This document shows, piece after piece, positions 43,675 through 52,163 of a stretch of DNA of 64,000 nt (the first letter of the stretch is position 1; each line of letters opens with the position of its first letter). A program made the position numbers and the translations under genes. The notes beneath the pieces were generated by a model, which had not been told where the DNA came from, did not search any database, and worked only from the letters and a program-made list of their open reading frames with translations. Origin of the DNA: Cupriavidus sp. MP-37 (GTDB lineage Bacteria > Pseudomonadota > Gammaproteobacteria > Burkholderiales > Burkholderiaceae); contig NZ_CP085345.1 of NCBI RefSeq assembly GCF_020618415.1, forward strand, positions 2,434,242-2,498,241, written 5' to 3'.

Positions 43675-44685
43675 TCATGCCCGCCTGGGCGCCACCATCG
43701 GTGCGGCCATCGCGGCGGCGGTCAAGGTCTGCCGCAAGGTCTGCGCCGCCAGCGGAATCTTGAAATCGTTGCCGCCATGGCCGCGCGCGCCCGCCAGTGC
43801 CGCATCCGCGGCCGCGCGCCAGCTTGGCGCTGCCGCGGGTTTGCCGGCCAGCACGTGCTCGGCGGCGTCCGCGCGCCAGGGGCGCGGCGCCACGCCGCCC
43901 AGCGCGATACGCGCCGCCTGCACGCGGCCATCTCTCAGGTCCAGCACCAGCGCCACCGACACCAGCGCAAACGCATACGAAGCGCGGTCGCGCACCTTGC
44001 GGTAGAGCTGGCGGCCGGGCGGCGGTGGCGGCAGCGTGACCGCCGCGATCATCTCGCCATGCTCGAGCTGGGTTTCGATATGCGGCGTCGCGCCCGGCAG
44101 GCGGTGCAACTCGCGCAACGCAATGACGCGTCCGCCGCCGCGCGGCAAAACGGTGTGCACCTGCGCATCCAGTGCCACCATTGCCACCGCCATGTCCGAC
44201 GGGTGCACGGCGATGCAGGCCTCGCTGGCGCCGAGGATGGCATTCATGCGGTTGTGGCCCTGCATCGCCGCGCAACCGCTGCCGGGCGTGCGCTTGTTGC
44301 AGGGCATGTGCGGGTCGTAGAAATAGGCGCAGCGCGTACGCTGCAGCAGGTTGCCCGCGGTCGAGGCCTTGTTGCGGATCTGCCCGGACGCGCCGGCGAG
44401 CAGAGCTTGGGACAGCAGCGGATAGCGTGCCCGCACACGCGGATCGGCTGCCAGGTCGCTGTTGCGCACCTGTGCGCCGATGCGCAGGCCGCCTTCCGGC
44501 GTCTCGTCGATGCCGGCCAGCGGCAGGCGGCTGAGGTCGACCAGATGGCGCGGCTGCTCGATATGCAGCTTCATCAGGTCGAGCAGGTTGGTGCCGCCGC
44601 CGACAAAGCGCGCGCCGGGCCGGGACGCCACGGCCTGCACCGCTTGCGCCGGATCTTCCGCGCGTTCATAGGTGAAGGGGGTCAT
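43675..44685 (-). CDS. FAD-binding subunit of aldehyde oxidoreductase, PaoB-like
   Basis: The 336-residue CO-dehydrogenase flavoprotein-type protein has the FAD-binding [16 protein letters not shown] and [17 protein letters not shown]. An extra cysteine-rich insertion, [20 protein letters not shown], is the 4Fe-4S loop that distinguishes PaoB-like subunits from ordinary xanthine dehydrogenase FAD subunits. It passes electrons from the 2Fe-2S subunit to the acceptor. Its start overlaps the small-subunit stop by 4 nt. Confidence 0.9.
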   Translation of the reverse strand: MTPFTYERAEDPAQAVQAVASRPGARFVGGGTNLLDLMKLHIEQPRHLVDLSRLPLAGIDETPEGGLRIGAQVRNSDLAADPRVRARYPLLSQALLAGASGQIRNKASTAGNLLQRTRCAYFYDPHMPCNKRTPGSGCAAMQGHNRMNAILGASEACIAVHPSDMAVAMVALDAQVHTVLPRGGGRVIALRELHRLPGATPHIETQLEHGEMIAAVTLPPPPPGRQLYRKVRDRASYAFALVSVALVLDLRDGRVQAARIALGGVAPRPWRADAAEHVLAGKPAAAPSWRAAADAALAGARGHGGNDFKIPLAAQTLRQTLTAAAMAAPMVAPRRA

Positions 44686-45347
44686 GAACGGCCTCCCTGC
44701 GCGGCATCGCGGATCGCGGCGACGATATTCGGATAGGCTGCGCAACGGCACAGGTTGCCGCTCATGCGCTCGCGTATCTCGGCCTCGTCGAGCGCAAACT
44801 CGCGCGCAGCCACATCCCCGCTCGCATGGCTGGGCCAGCCGGCGCGAACCTCGGCCAGCATGCCCACGGCCGAGCAGATTTGCCCGGGCGTACAGTAGCC
44901 GCACTGGAACGCATCGCGCGCGATGAAGGCGGATTGCACCGGATGCAGTGCATTGCCGTCGGCCAGGCCTTCGATGGTGGTGATCTCGTCGCCTTCATGC
45001 ATGACCGCCAGCGTCAGGCACGCATTGATACGGCGGCCGTTCACCAGCACCGTGCAGGCGCCGCACTGGCCGTGGTCACAGCCTTTCTTGGTGCCGGTCA
45101 TGGCCAGCTGGTTGCGCAGTGCGTCCAGCAGGGTGGTGCGCACGTCCAGCTCGACCCTGTGTTCCGTGCCGTTGATGCGCAGCGCCAGCGGCCGGACCGG
45201 CACGGCGGAGCCGTGCGTGCCTTGGGCCGGCGCGCCCGACGCCCCATGCGCGGGCGCGGCGCCGACTGCGAAGAACACGCCGCTTGCCGCACCGGCCCGC
45301 AGCACAGCGCGGCGCCCCGGGTTTTGCGGATGGTCTGCCTGATCCAT
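44682..45347 (-). CDS. 2Fe-2S subunit of aldehyde oxidoreductase with Tat signal, PaoA-like
   Basis: The 221-residue ferredoxin-like subunit has both cluster motifs: [15 protein letters not shown] with a later Cys in INACLTL for the plant-type cluster, and [11 protein letters not shown] with [10 protein letters not shown] for the second. The N-terminus holds a twin-arginine signal ([20 protein letters not shown]), so the assembled heterotrimer should be periplasmic. AGGAG lies 6 nt before the ATG at 45347; an upstream ATG at 45395 lacks one. It leads the three-gene operon. Confidence 0.9.
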   Translation of the reverse strand: MDQADHPQNPGRRAVLRAGAASGVFFAVGAAPAHGASGAPAQGTHGSAVPVRPLALRINGTEHRVELDVRTTLLDALRNQLAMTGTKKGCDHGQCGACTVLVNGRRINACLTLAVMHEGDEITTIEGLADGNALHPVQSAFIARDAFQCGYCTPGQICSAVGMLAEVRAGWPSHASGDVAAREFALDEAEIRERMSGNLCRCAAYPNIVAAIRDAAQGGRS

Positions 45348-45425
45348 GGTCTGCTCCTGATAAGTGGCGATGGTCGAAGACCAGGCCTCCGTCAAATAAC
45401 GAACCCGTGCTGAGCCCGCGCGTGT

Positions 45426-45764
45426 TCAGCCGTTGGCGTCGGCGGGCCGGGGCTGGCTGTGCGCGCCGTCGGTGAACGCGTCGCGCGGACCCTGCACGCG
45501 CGCGCCATCGCTATACACATCGAAACGGCCCTTGGCGGTTGCCGTGTTCGCGGCGCTGTCGGTGTACGGGTCAACCGGCCGCGGCGCCGCCCTGGCCGAC
45601 AACGAGAGGCTGGCGCAGGCCATCATCAGCATGGTCGGGATCAGGGCATGCAGCAGCGCGCGCCGGGCCGTGCCGCCGCGCAGCCACAGCAGGCGCGTCC
45701 GGCGCGCACGCGTGCCGCGCACGGTATGGCGGCCTCTGAGGTCGGTTCTCTGGTTCGGGATCAT
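45426..45764 (-). CDS. Small exported protein with threefold Asp-Tyr/Phe-Thr/Ser-Asp repeat
   Basis: The 112-residue protein starts with a basic region, then a hydrophobic helix (about residues 38-57, ALLHALIPTMLMMACASLSL) ending SARAA, a likely signal-peptide cleavage. The mature part carries three copies of a short motif: VDPYTDSA, FDVYSDGA and RDAFTDGA, spaced 14-18 residues apart. I do not recognise the family. AGGAG sits 7 nt before the ATG at 45764. It is divergent from the CopR/CzcR-like response regulator gene, so it is a likely target of that system; the acidic repeats could bind divalent metal or serve in the envelope. Confidence 0.6.
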   Translation of the reverse strand: MIPNQRTDLRGRHTVRGTRARRTRLLWLRGGTARRALLHALIPTMLMMACASLSLSARAAPRPVDPYTDSAANTATAKGRFDVYSDGARVQGPRDAFTDGAHSQPRPADANG

Positions 45765-45851
45765 GGAAGGACTCCTGTTTGCGAGGGAAGGTCAGCCCGG
45801 CCAGGCACCTACAGTCTATGGAGCGCTGCCGACGCCACCCTGACGCGTTGC

Positions 45852-45958
45852 TGACAATTGCGACAGGCACCCATGCGCCGCGGGCCCGCACTAGCCTGGT
45901 GCAGCCAGGTCCCAACTGACAGGATTGACAGGTTCGATTCGCAGACTTCCCCTATATT
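45852..45958 (+). promoter_or_regulatory. TGACA-N4-YGACAGG repeats and -10 ahead of two-component operon
   Basis: The pattern TGACA, four bases, then C/TGACAGG occurs at 45852-45867 and again at 45917-45932, 65 bp apart, giving four half-sites with 9-bp periodicity in each pair. A TATATT at 45953-45958 may be the -10. The repeats lie in the 218-bp gap shared with the divergent exported-protein gene and are candidates for response-regulator boxes. Confidence 0.45.
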
Positions 45959-45982
45959 GCTTAGATTCAGAGGACTGGACCC

Positions 45983-46672
45983 ATGAAACTCCTGCTGGTC
46001 GAAGACGAAATCAAGACAGTCGATTACCTGCGCCGCGGCCTGTCCGAGAACGGCTATGTGGTCGACACGGCGACCAACGGCGTGGACGGCCTGCACCTGG
46101 CCCGTGCCTGTTCCGAGCCCTACGACGCCATCGTGCTGGATGTCATGCTGCCGATGATGGATGGTGTCTCGCTGCTGAAGTCGCTGCGCCGCGAGCAACT
46201 GACGCCGGTGCTGATGCTGACTGCGCGCGATGACCTGGACGACCGCCTCAATGCCTTTGACGCCGGCGCCGACGACTACCTGTCCAAGCCTTTTTCCTTC
46301 CTGGAATTGCTCGCACGGCTCAACGTGCTGACGCGGCGCGGCCGCCAGACCGAGCCGGCGCAGCTGACCGTGGGCGACCTGCGCATCGACCTGCTGTCGC
46401 GCCGTGCCACGCGCGGCACGCGCCGTCTCGACCTGAGCGCGCGCGAATTCACGCTGCTGTCGGTGCTGGCGCGGCGGCAAGGGCAGATCGTCTCCAAGAC
46501 CGCGATCACCGAACTGGTCTGGGACATCAGCTTCGATTGCAACACCAACGTGGTAGAGGTGGCCGTCAAGCGCTTGCGCGCCAAGCTTGACTGGCCCGGC
46601 GAGCCCAAGCTGCTGCATACCATCCGCGGCATGGGCTACGTAATGGAATTGCGCGACGGCCTGCTGGCATGA
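45983..46672 (+). CDS. OmpR-family response regulator, CopR/CzcR/IrlR type
   Basis: The 229-residue regulator has the receiver acidic pair (LLVEDE), phosphoacceptor Asp53 in VLDVMLPMMDG, Thr in LMLTARDD and Lys in YLSKPFS, and a C-terminal winged helix (LSAREFTLLSVLARRQGQIV; NVVEVAVKRLRAKLD; IRGMGYVM). The closest match by pattern is the heavy-metal-responsive CopR/CzcR/SilR group. Its gene overlaps the kinase gene by 4 nt. Likely targets are itself and the divergent small exported protein. Confidence 0.9.
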   Translation: MKLLLVEDEIKTVDYLRRGLSENGYVVDTATNGVDGLHLARACSEPYDAIVLDVMLPMMDGVSLLKSLRREQLTPVLMLTARDDLDDRLNAFDAGADDYLSKPFSFLELLARLNVLTRRGRQTEPAQLTVGDLRIDLLSRRATRGTRRLDLSAREFTLLSVLARRQGQIVSKTAITELVWDISFDCNTNVVEVAVKRLRAKLDWPGEPKLLHTIRGMGYVMELRDGLLA

Positions 46673-48087
46673 CCCGCAAACGTTCGATCGCGGTGCGGCT
46701 GGCGGCGATGTTCGGCCTGGCCGCGGCGCTGGTCTTCACCGTGACCGGCCTGGTGCTCTACCACGTGCAGTGCCTGGAGCTGGAAAAGCGCCAGCTTGGC
46801 GAAATCCGTGCCCGCTTCGACCTGGCCGGCTCCAAGGCCGCGGGCATGGGCACCGAACAGCAGTGGGAGCGCTTTGGCGCGATGCTGCGCACGCTGACGC
46901 CGGCCGACCATAGCGTGCGCTATGTCGTGGAAAGCGCCGATCCGCGCTTCCGCTACGGCGAACCGTTCCCGCGCGGCGCCGAGGCCACGCCGCGCGCGCC
47001 GGATGTGTGGGAGGTGGAATTCGACGACAACCGCTTCCTGGTGCTCAAACGCCGCATCCCCGCGCTGGAAGAGCGCCCCGAGGTGGTGCTGGCGGTGGCG
47101 GTGGACCAGGCGGCGTTTTTCGAAACCAGCCGCACGCTGGGGATCTCGCTGGTGGTGTCGTCGGTGCTCGGCGTGATCGCCGTGAGCCTGCTCGGCTGGC
47201 GCATCGCCAAGGCCGGCCTGGCGCCGATCGAACGGCTGTCGCACCACGCCAGCGCGCTCGATCCCAAGCAGCTCGAGCGCCTGCCCGATGCCGACCTGCC
47301 CGGCGAACTGTGTGGGCTGGTGCAGGCCTTCAACGGTGCGCTCGACAAGCTCGAGCACGCCTACCAGCAACTGTCCGCCTTCAATGCGGACGTGGCGCAT
47401 GAACTGCGCACACCGCTCGGCAATGTCATCGGCCAGACCCAGGTGGCGCTGTCACGTCCGCGTAGCGTCGCGGAGCTGGAAGAGATCCTGCAGTCCAATC
47501 TGGAAGACCTGGAGCGCCTGAGCCACATCGTCATCGACATGCTGTTCCTGGCGCAGTCCGACCGCGGCGCGCTGGCGCGCGACCTGGTGGAAGTGTCCGT
47601 GGCGCAAGAGGTGCGGCGCAGCGCGGACTTCCTCGACCTGCTGTTCGAGGAAGCCGGCTCCACGCTGCTCGTCAGCGGCGACGCGAGGGTACGCGTCAAT
47701 GTGTCGCTGCTGCAGCGCGCGCTGACCAATCTGATGAGCAACGCGCTCCAGCATGGCCGGCCCGGACGGCCGGTGGCAGTTGCTATCGAACGGGCCGAGG
47801 GGACGCTGACCATCTCGATACGCAACGAGTCCGACCGCCTTTCCACCATCCAGCCTGGCCGTCTGTTCGATCGCTTTTATCGCGCCGATGCCGCGCGCAG
47901 CGACAGCCGGCTGAACCACGGGCTGGGCCTGGCCATCGTCAAGGCCATTGCCACCATGCACGGCGGCAGCGTGTTCGCGCAGGTGCGGCAGGAAACGATC
48001 TGGATTGGCATGACGCTGCCGGTCAGCGATCTCGCGCCGGAGGTCCCCGCGCCGGCGCGGCCGCTGCCGCGGCCGGCTGTGGCTTGA
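46669..48087 (+). CDS. Heavy-metal-type sensor histidine kinase (CopS/CzcS-like)
   Basis: The 472-residue inner-membrane kinase has TM1 (about 12-32), a periplasmic sensor of about 120 residues, TM2 (about 157-178), a HAMP linker, the H-box FNADVAHELRTPLGNV with phosphorylated His244, and the catalytic domain with N-box NLMSNALQHG and G-boxes (FDRFYRADAARSDSR; GLGLAIVKAIATMHGG). The periplasmic domain has no His/Met-rich cluster, so the signal is not obvious; membership of the CopS/CzcS group suggests a metal ion. Confidence 0.9.
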   Translation: MTRKRSIAVRLAAMFGLAAALVFTVTGLVLYHVQCLELEKRQLGEIRARFDLAGSKAAGMGTEQQWERFGAMLRTLTPADHSVRYVVESADPRFRYGEPFPRGAEATPRAPDVWEVEFDDNRFLVLKRRIPALEERPEVVLAVAVDQAAFFETSRTLGISLVVSSVLGVIAVSLLGWRIAKAGLAPIERLSHHASALDPKQLERLPDADLPGELCGLVQAFNGALDKLEHAYQQLSAFNADVAHELRTPLGNVIGQTQVALSRPRSVAELEEILQSNLEDLERLSHIVIDMLFLAQSDRGALARDLVEVSVAQEVRRSADFLDLLFEEAGSTLLVSGDARVRVNVSLLQRALTNLMSNALQHGRPGRPVAVAIERAEGTLTISIRNESDRLSTIQPGRLFDRFYRADAARSDSRLNHGLGLAIVKAIATMHGGSVFAQVRQETIWIGMTLPVSDLAPEVPAPARPLPRPAVA

Positions 48088-48245
48088 TTGCGGCGGTTCG
48101 GGAAGCATCGTTAGTCCACGCTACCCGATTCGGGGGCCTTTGTGCCTTTTCGTGCGCTCAACGCCTATGGGTGCCGTCCTCAACCTCTACCAGCTCTGCG
48201 ATCCAGGGAATTGTGACGTCCCCGCATACGTACTTTCACCTAATG

Positions 48246-48274
48246 CTGCAATGCGACAATTCCTCTGCTACAAT
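48246..48274 (+). promoter_or_regulatory. Candidate promoter of the 61-residue protein gene
   Basis: TACAAT at 48269-48274 is a good -10; the hexamer CTGCAA at 48246-48251, 17 bp upstream, is a weak -35. The start codon lies 43 nt further on, after AAGGAAGGA. Confidence 0.5.
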
Positions 48275-48316
48275 CAGGGAAAACCCCATAAGGGTAATCC
48301 CGAAAGGAAGGACGCC

Positions 48317-48502
48317 ATGAACACCCAATCCGATATCAAGCTGACCGATCAACTGGAACGCCAACTCATCGAGCGCGAGCTCGGTACCCAAAGCCTGGGC
48401 TTCGCCCACGATGTCAAGCGCGCTATCGCCGCCGTGCAGTCGGTGATCGAGCGCCTGCAAAGCCAGGCCCGCAAGGCCAAGGTGGTCTACGCCAACGGCT
48501 GA
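48317..48502 (+). CDS. Conserved-looking small helical protein (61 residues)
   Basis: This short protein (MNTQSDIKLTDQLERQLIE...) is predicted to be almost wholly helical, with charged and Gln-rich faces (HDVKRAIAAVQSVIERLQSQ) and a short basic tail KAKVVYANG. It has no signal peptide or membrane segment. A strong ribosome binding site (AAGGAAGGA), a good -10 upstream and a terminator downstream show that it is a free-standing, probably well-expressed gene. I do not recognise the family; small DNA- or RNA-binding or stress-related roles are possible. Confidence 0.68.
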   Translation: MNTQSDIKLTDQLERQLIERELGTQSLGFAHDVKRAIAAVQSVIERLQSQARKAKVVYANG

Positions 48503-48553
48503 TCGCTGGCACCAGCAGTACGGTAGTTGCGGCCCTTGCGGGCTGCGTTGAAG

Positions 48554-48602
48554 AACCGGCCATACGTGCGCCCGCCCGGGTGAACGCGGCCGGTTTTGTT
48601 TT
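48554..48602 (+). terminator. Rho-independent terminator after the 61-residue protein gene
   Basis: AACCGGCC (48554-48561) pairs with GGCCGGTT (48588-48595), followed by the T-rich tail TTGTTTTG. The loop is 26 nt and GC-rich. It lies 52 nt after the stop codon. Confidence 0.7.
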
Positions 48603-48693
48603 GTCCGCGGCGCTTTGAGTGCTTTGTGAGCAACTTTCACAAAGCTTGCCAGCGCTTTTCGTTTTGCCACGGCGGCGGACACGGCTATCTTGG

Positions 48694-49596
48694 ATGCCTT
48701 TGCCGAACCCCGTCCGCCCCATGTCTGCGCTTGTCCTGCTGTGCCTGCTGATCACCTATGTGGTCTGGGGCACGACCTACCTGGCGATCCGCTTTACGCT
48801 GGAGAGCTTTCCGCCGCTGTTCATGATGGGCACGCGCTTCCTGTGCGCGGGCCTGTTGCTGGCCGCGTGGCTGGCATGGCGTGGCACGCCGATGCCGTCG
48901 GCGCGGCAGTTGCGCCATTGCGCGGTGCCGGCGTTGTTTCTGCTGGTGGGCGGCATGGGCCTCACTGCCATTGCCGAGCAGACGATTTCGTCGGGCGCGA
49001 CCACGGTGATGATCGGGTCGATGCCGATCTTCGCGCTGATCTGGGGCGCCTGTTTCGGCAACCGGCCGAAGTGGTTCGAGTATGTGGCGATCGCCATCGG
49101 CAGCGCCGGCATCCTGGTGCTGACCGCGGGCGCTGAATTCCAGGTCAGCACCGGCGGCGTGGTGGCGCTGTTGCTGGCGGTGGCGAGCTGGTCCTTCGGC
49201 TCGCAGCTGGCGCGCCGGCTGGAGCTGCCGCCGGGGGCGGCGGCGTTTGCCGCGGAGATGGTGATCGGCGGCGCGGTGCTGATGGCGCTGTCGCTGCTGC
49301 GGCAGGAACCGTGGCCGTCTGCCGTCAGCGCGCAGGCCGGCTGGGCCTGGGTCTACCTGGTGGTGGCGGGGTCGCTGGTGGCGTTCTCCGCTTACATGCA
49401 CCTGGTCTCGACGGTCAGCCAGACCCTGGCGGCGAGCTATGTCTATGTGAACCCGCCGGTGGCGCTGGCGATGGGCGCATGGCTGGGCGGCGAGCAGATC
49501 GCGCCGCAGACGCTGGGCGCGGTGGTGCTGATCCTGGCGGCGCTGGTGGTGCTGAGCGTGGGCACGCTGCGCTCGGCGCGGACCCAGGCGGTCTGA
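48694..49596 (+). CDS. EamA/DMT-family transporter, YedA-like
   Basis: The 300-residue inner-membrane protein has ten predicted helices in two EamA repeats. Features such as TYVVWGTTYLAIRFTLESFP, FMMGTRFLCAGLLLAAWLAW and the second repeat's YVYVNPPVALAMGAWLGGE resemble E. coli YedA and other drug/metabolite exporters. The substrate is unknown. No ribosome binding site distinguishes the ATG at 48694 from that at 48721, so up to nine residues of the N-terminus are uncertain. It is convergent with the GntR gene. Confidence 0.85.
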   Translation: MPLPNPVRPMSALVLLCLLITYVVWGTTYLAIRFTLESFPPLFMMGTRFLCAGLLLAAWLAWRGTPMPSARQLRHCAVPALFLLVGGMGLTAIAEQTISSGATTVMIGSMPIFALIWGACFGNRPKWFEYVAIAIGSAGILVLTAGAEFQVSTGGVVALLLAVASWSFGSQLARRLELPPGAAAFAAEMVIGGAVLMALSLLRQEPWPSAVSAQAGWAWVYLVVAGSLVAFSAYMHLVSTVSQTLAASYVYVNPPVALAMGAWLGGEQIAPQTLGAVVLILAALVVLSVGTLRSARTQAV

Positions 49597-49620
49597 TCAC
49601 GCCGCGCCGCTGCGAGCGGC

Positions 49621-50313
49621 TCAGGTACCCGATTGCTCCTGGATCCAGAGCGACAGCCGCACCTTGTAGGCCTGCTGGATATGCCGGCGCGCGATCTGCT
49701 CGGCCAGCGTGGGATCGCGCTGTTCCAGCGCCTCCACCAGCGAGATGTGCTCTTCGTAGGAGCTGCGCGCGCGCCCCGGCACCGCCAGCGTGGTGCGCCC
49801 GAGCAGCGCCATGGACTCGTGCAGCGAGCGCAGCGTCTTCAGCAGGTAGCGGTTGTGGGCGCAGCGGTGCAGGGTTTCATGGAACAGCCGGTTGTTCAAC
49901 GCGAGCCGGTCGGGGTCGTCGGCGATGGCGAGGTCGCGCTCGACGATATCGCGCAGCAGCGAGATCTCGACGTCGGTGGCGTGGCGCGCGGCCAGCGCGG
50001 CGGCGGTGCCTTCCAGCACTTCGCGCATCACGTACAGCTCGCTGACCATGCTGGCGTCGAGCTGCGTGACCATCATGCCGCGGTTAGGCTCGTTGACGAC
50101 CAGGCCTTCGGATTCCAGCCGGGACAGCGCTTCACGCACCGGCGTGCGCGACAGTCCCAGCGATTCGGCCAGTTCCACCTCGCGCAGCCGGGTGCCGGGG
50201 GAAAGCTGGCCGGCCTGGATGGCGGCGCGCAGCTGCTGGTAGGCGCGCTCCGAGCGCGGGAGCGATGCAGCCTGGCCGCTCTCGGCGGCGCCGGCGAACT
50301 CTTGAGAAATCAT
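49621..50313 (-). CDS. GntR-family (FCD) transcriptional regulator
   Basis: The 230-residue protein has a winged helix (LRAAIQAGQLSPGTRLREVE; ESLGLSRTPVREALSRLESE) and an FCD ligand domain with His residues (NNRLFHETLHRCAHNRYL; YEEHISLVEALEQRD). It stands alone between the exporter (convergent) and the opgD gene (upstream, same strand), so its targets are not evident. A 129-bp gap upstream holds no gene. Confidence 0.88.
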   Translation of the reverse strand: MISQEFAGAAESGQAASLPRSERAYQQLRAAIQAGQLSPGTRLREVELAESLGLSRTPVREALSRLESEGLVVNEPNRGMMVTQLDASMVSELYVMREVLEGTAAALAARHATDVEISLLRDIVERDLAIADDPDRLALNNRLFHETLHRCAHNRYLLKTLRSLHESMALLGRTTLAVPGRARSSYEEHISLVEALEQRDPTLAEQIARRHIQQAYKVRLSLWIQEQSGT

Positions 50314-50442
50314 GTGAGGCTGGCGGATGCAGTGGAACTGTCGTAGCCAGCCATCATACCCGCTCGCGCACGGCTGACATCACGGTGTCGCAATAAGGTG
50401 TAAAGGGGCTGGCCCGGCGCCAGCCCGCGCGGCGCGGGGCCT

Positions 50443-52056
50443 TCAGCCCGCCGGCGACTGGAACGGGTGGTACTGGTACAGCCAGGTTTCCGACAGCGGC
50501 TTGCCATTCAGGCGCAGGAACAGGCGCAGGTCGACCGGCTGGCTACCCTCGGTGGTCAGGTCGAACTGGGCGCGCCAGTGTCCGGCCACGCCGTTGGGCA
50601 CGGCTTCGGTGAAGACATAGGAAAAGGTGCCGCGCGAGGCCGTTAGCACCGCTTCGGGCTTGACGCCGAAGGGCAGTTTCTCCAGCGGCGCGCCCTTGAA
50701 CTCGACCATGAACTTGCGCACGCCCTTGGGCCGCGGCTGGCCCGGCTGCCCGCCGTTGCCCAGGCGCGTCGCCACGCAGCGCGCCAGCGGCGACGGGTAG
50801 GGCTCGTCGGCCGCCCAGTGCAGCCGGTAGCGCAGGCGGTAGGTGTTGCCAGCCTTGGCCGGCGCCTTGGGCACCCACATGGCGACGATGTTGTCATGGA
50901 TCTCGTCGTCGGTGCGCAGCTCTACCAGCTGCACCGAGCCGGCGCCCCAGCCATCGCGCGGCTCCACCCACAGGCTCGGGCGGCGGTCGTAGTTGACGCC
51001 GTCCTGGTAGTGGTCGAACAGGCGGTCGCGCTGCAGCAGCCCGAAGCCCTTCGGGTTGTCGTCGGAGAAGGCCGACGCGGTGGTCTGCGGCGGATTGTTG
51101 AGCGGGCGCCAGATATGCTCGCCGGCGCCGTTCCACAGCGCCAGGCCGTCGGAGTCGTGCACTTCGGGGCGCCAGTCGACCGCGGTGCCCTTGATGCTTT
51201 CCGAGAACCAGTACATCGAGGTCAGCGGCGCCAGCCCCAGCCGCGCCACATCCTTGCGCAGGAACAGCACGCATTCCACGTCCATGATCACCGCCTTGGC
51301 GCGCTGCATGACAAAGCGGTAGGCGCCGGAGATGCTTGGTCCATCCAGCAGCGCGTAGACCGTGACGGTGTCGCTGTTGCCCTCGGGGGTTTCGAACCAG
51401 AAGTGGGTGAAGGCGGGGAATTCTTCCTGCTTGCCGGCTTCGGCCACGTCGATGGCGATGCCGCGGGCGGACAGGCCGTACTGGTACAGCTCGCCGATGG
51501 CGCGGAAATATGAGGCGCCCAGGAACGCCACCCAGTCATTCTTGCGCCAGTCGCGCGTTTTCTGGTTGCCCAGGCGGCTTTCCTGGAAGCGAAAACCGGC
51601 AAAGCCGCTGCCGGGCGGCAGCTTGTGCGCGGGGCTGTCGGCGGGCATGTCGAAGTAGGCATCGTCATAGACGATTTCGCGGGCCTTGCCGGTGCCGCCG
51701 CTGGCGCGCTCGATCACATGCATGCGCACCGGGGTGCGGAAGTAGGTGCCGAGGTGGAAGAACGTGACCGGGAACTGGCCCGGGCCGTTGGCAAAGAGCG
51801 CGTCCTCGGCGCGGAAGCGGATCTTGCCGTGGGCATCGTAGTCGATGCGGGACAGTACGTCCGCGGGCGGCGCAGGCGGCGGCGCGTAGGGCTTGCCGGC
51901 CAGGGCGCGGGCGCGGTCGATCAGGGCGTCGAAGCCGAACGGCTGGGCCTCGCCCAGCTTGATCCGGCTGGCTGCCAGCACCGATGGGGTAATGCCGAGT
52001 GCGGCAAGTGCGGCAGAGGCGGTGGCGGAGACCAGCAGCGTTCGGCGGTTCATCAT
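50443..52056 (-). CDS. opgD: Periplasmic glucan biosynthesis protein D (MdoG/OpgD family)
   Basis: The 537-residue protein has a twin-arginine signal (MMNRRTLLVSATASAALAAL), the feature separating OpgD from Sec-exported OpgG, and is near the E. coli OpgD length (551). Family segments include YRFVMQRAKAVIMDVECVLF, APLTSMYWFSESIKG, RRPSLWVEPRDGWGAGSVQLVEL and WVPKAPAKAGNTYRLRYRLHW. It shapes osmoregulated periplasmic glucans in the periplasm. No opgH or opgG lies next to it. Adjacent ATGs at 52056 and 52053 are both possible starts. Confidence 0.9.
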   Translation of the reverse strand: MMNRRTLLVSATASAALAALGITPSVLAASRIKLGEAQPFGFDALIDRARALAGKPYAPPPAPPADVLSRIDYDAHGKIRFRAEDALFANGPGQFPVTFFHLGTYFRTPVRMHVIERASGGTGKAREIVYDDAYFDMPADSPAHKLPPGSGFAGFRFQESRLGNQKTRDWRKNDWVAFLGASYFRAIGELYQYGLSARGIAIDVAEAGKQEEFPAFTHFWFETPEGNSDTVTVYALLDGPSISGAYRFVMQRAKAVIMDVECVLFLRKDVARLGLAPLTSMYWFSESIKGTAVDWRPEVHDSDGLALWNGAGEHIWRPLNNPPQTTASAFSDDNPKGFGLLQRDRLFDHYQDGVNYDRRPSLWVEPRDGWGAGSVQLVELRTDDEIHDNIVAMWVPKAPAKAGNTYRLRYRLHWAADEPYPSPLARCVATRLGNGGQPGQPRPKGVRKFMVEFKGAPLEKLPFGVKPEAVLTASRGTFSYVFTEAVPNGVAGHWRAQFDLTTEGSQPVDLRLFLRLNGKPLSETWLYQYHPFQSPAG

Positions 52057-52163
52057 GTGGTGAAAGCGTCCTTTTATTGTCCGGGATTGTGCAGAACTGT
52101 AAAAGACGCCGGCGCCGCGGAAAAGTTCGGACACCCTCTGTTACAGGGTGCGGCGCCAGCGCC

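Noticed and set aside
45925..45958. TTGACA and TATATT as a classical sigma-70 promoter for the response regulator gene
   Set aside because: The spacer would be 22 bp, too long; the TTGACA is better read as part of the TGACAGG repeat.
48140..48316. Upstream extension of the 61-residue protein to an in-frame ATG at 48140
   Set aside because: It would place the -10 and the strong ribosome binding site inside the coding region; the extension is also compositionally unlike the helical part.
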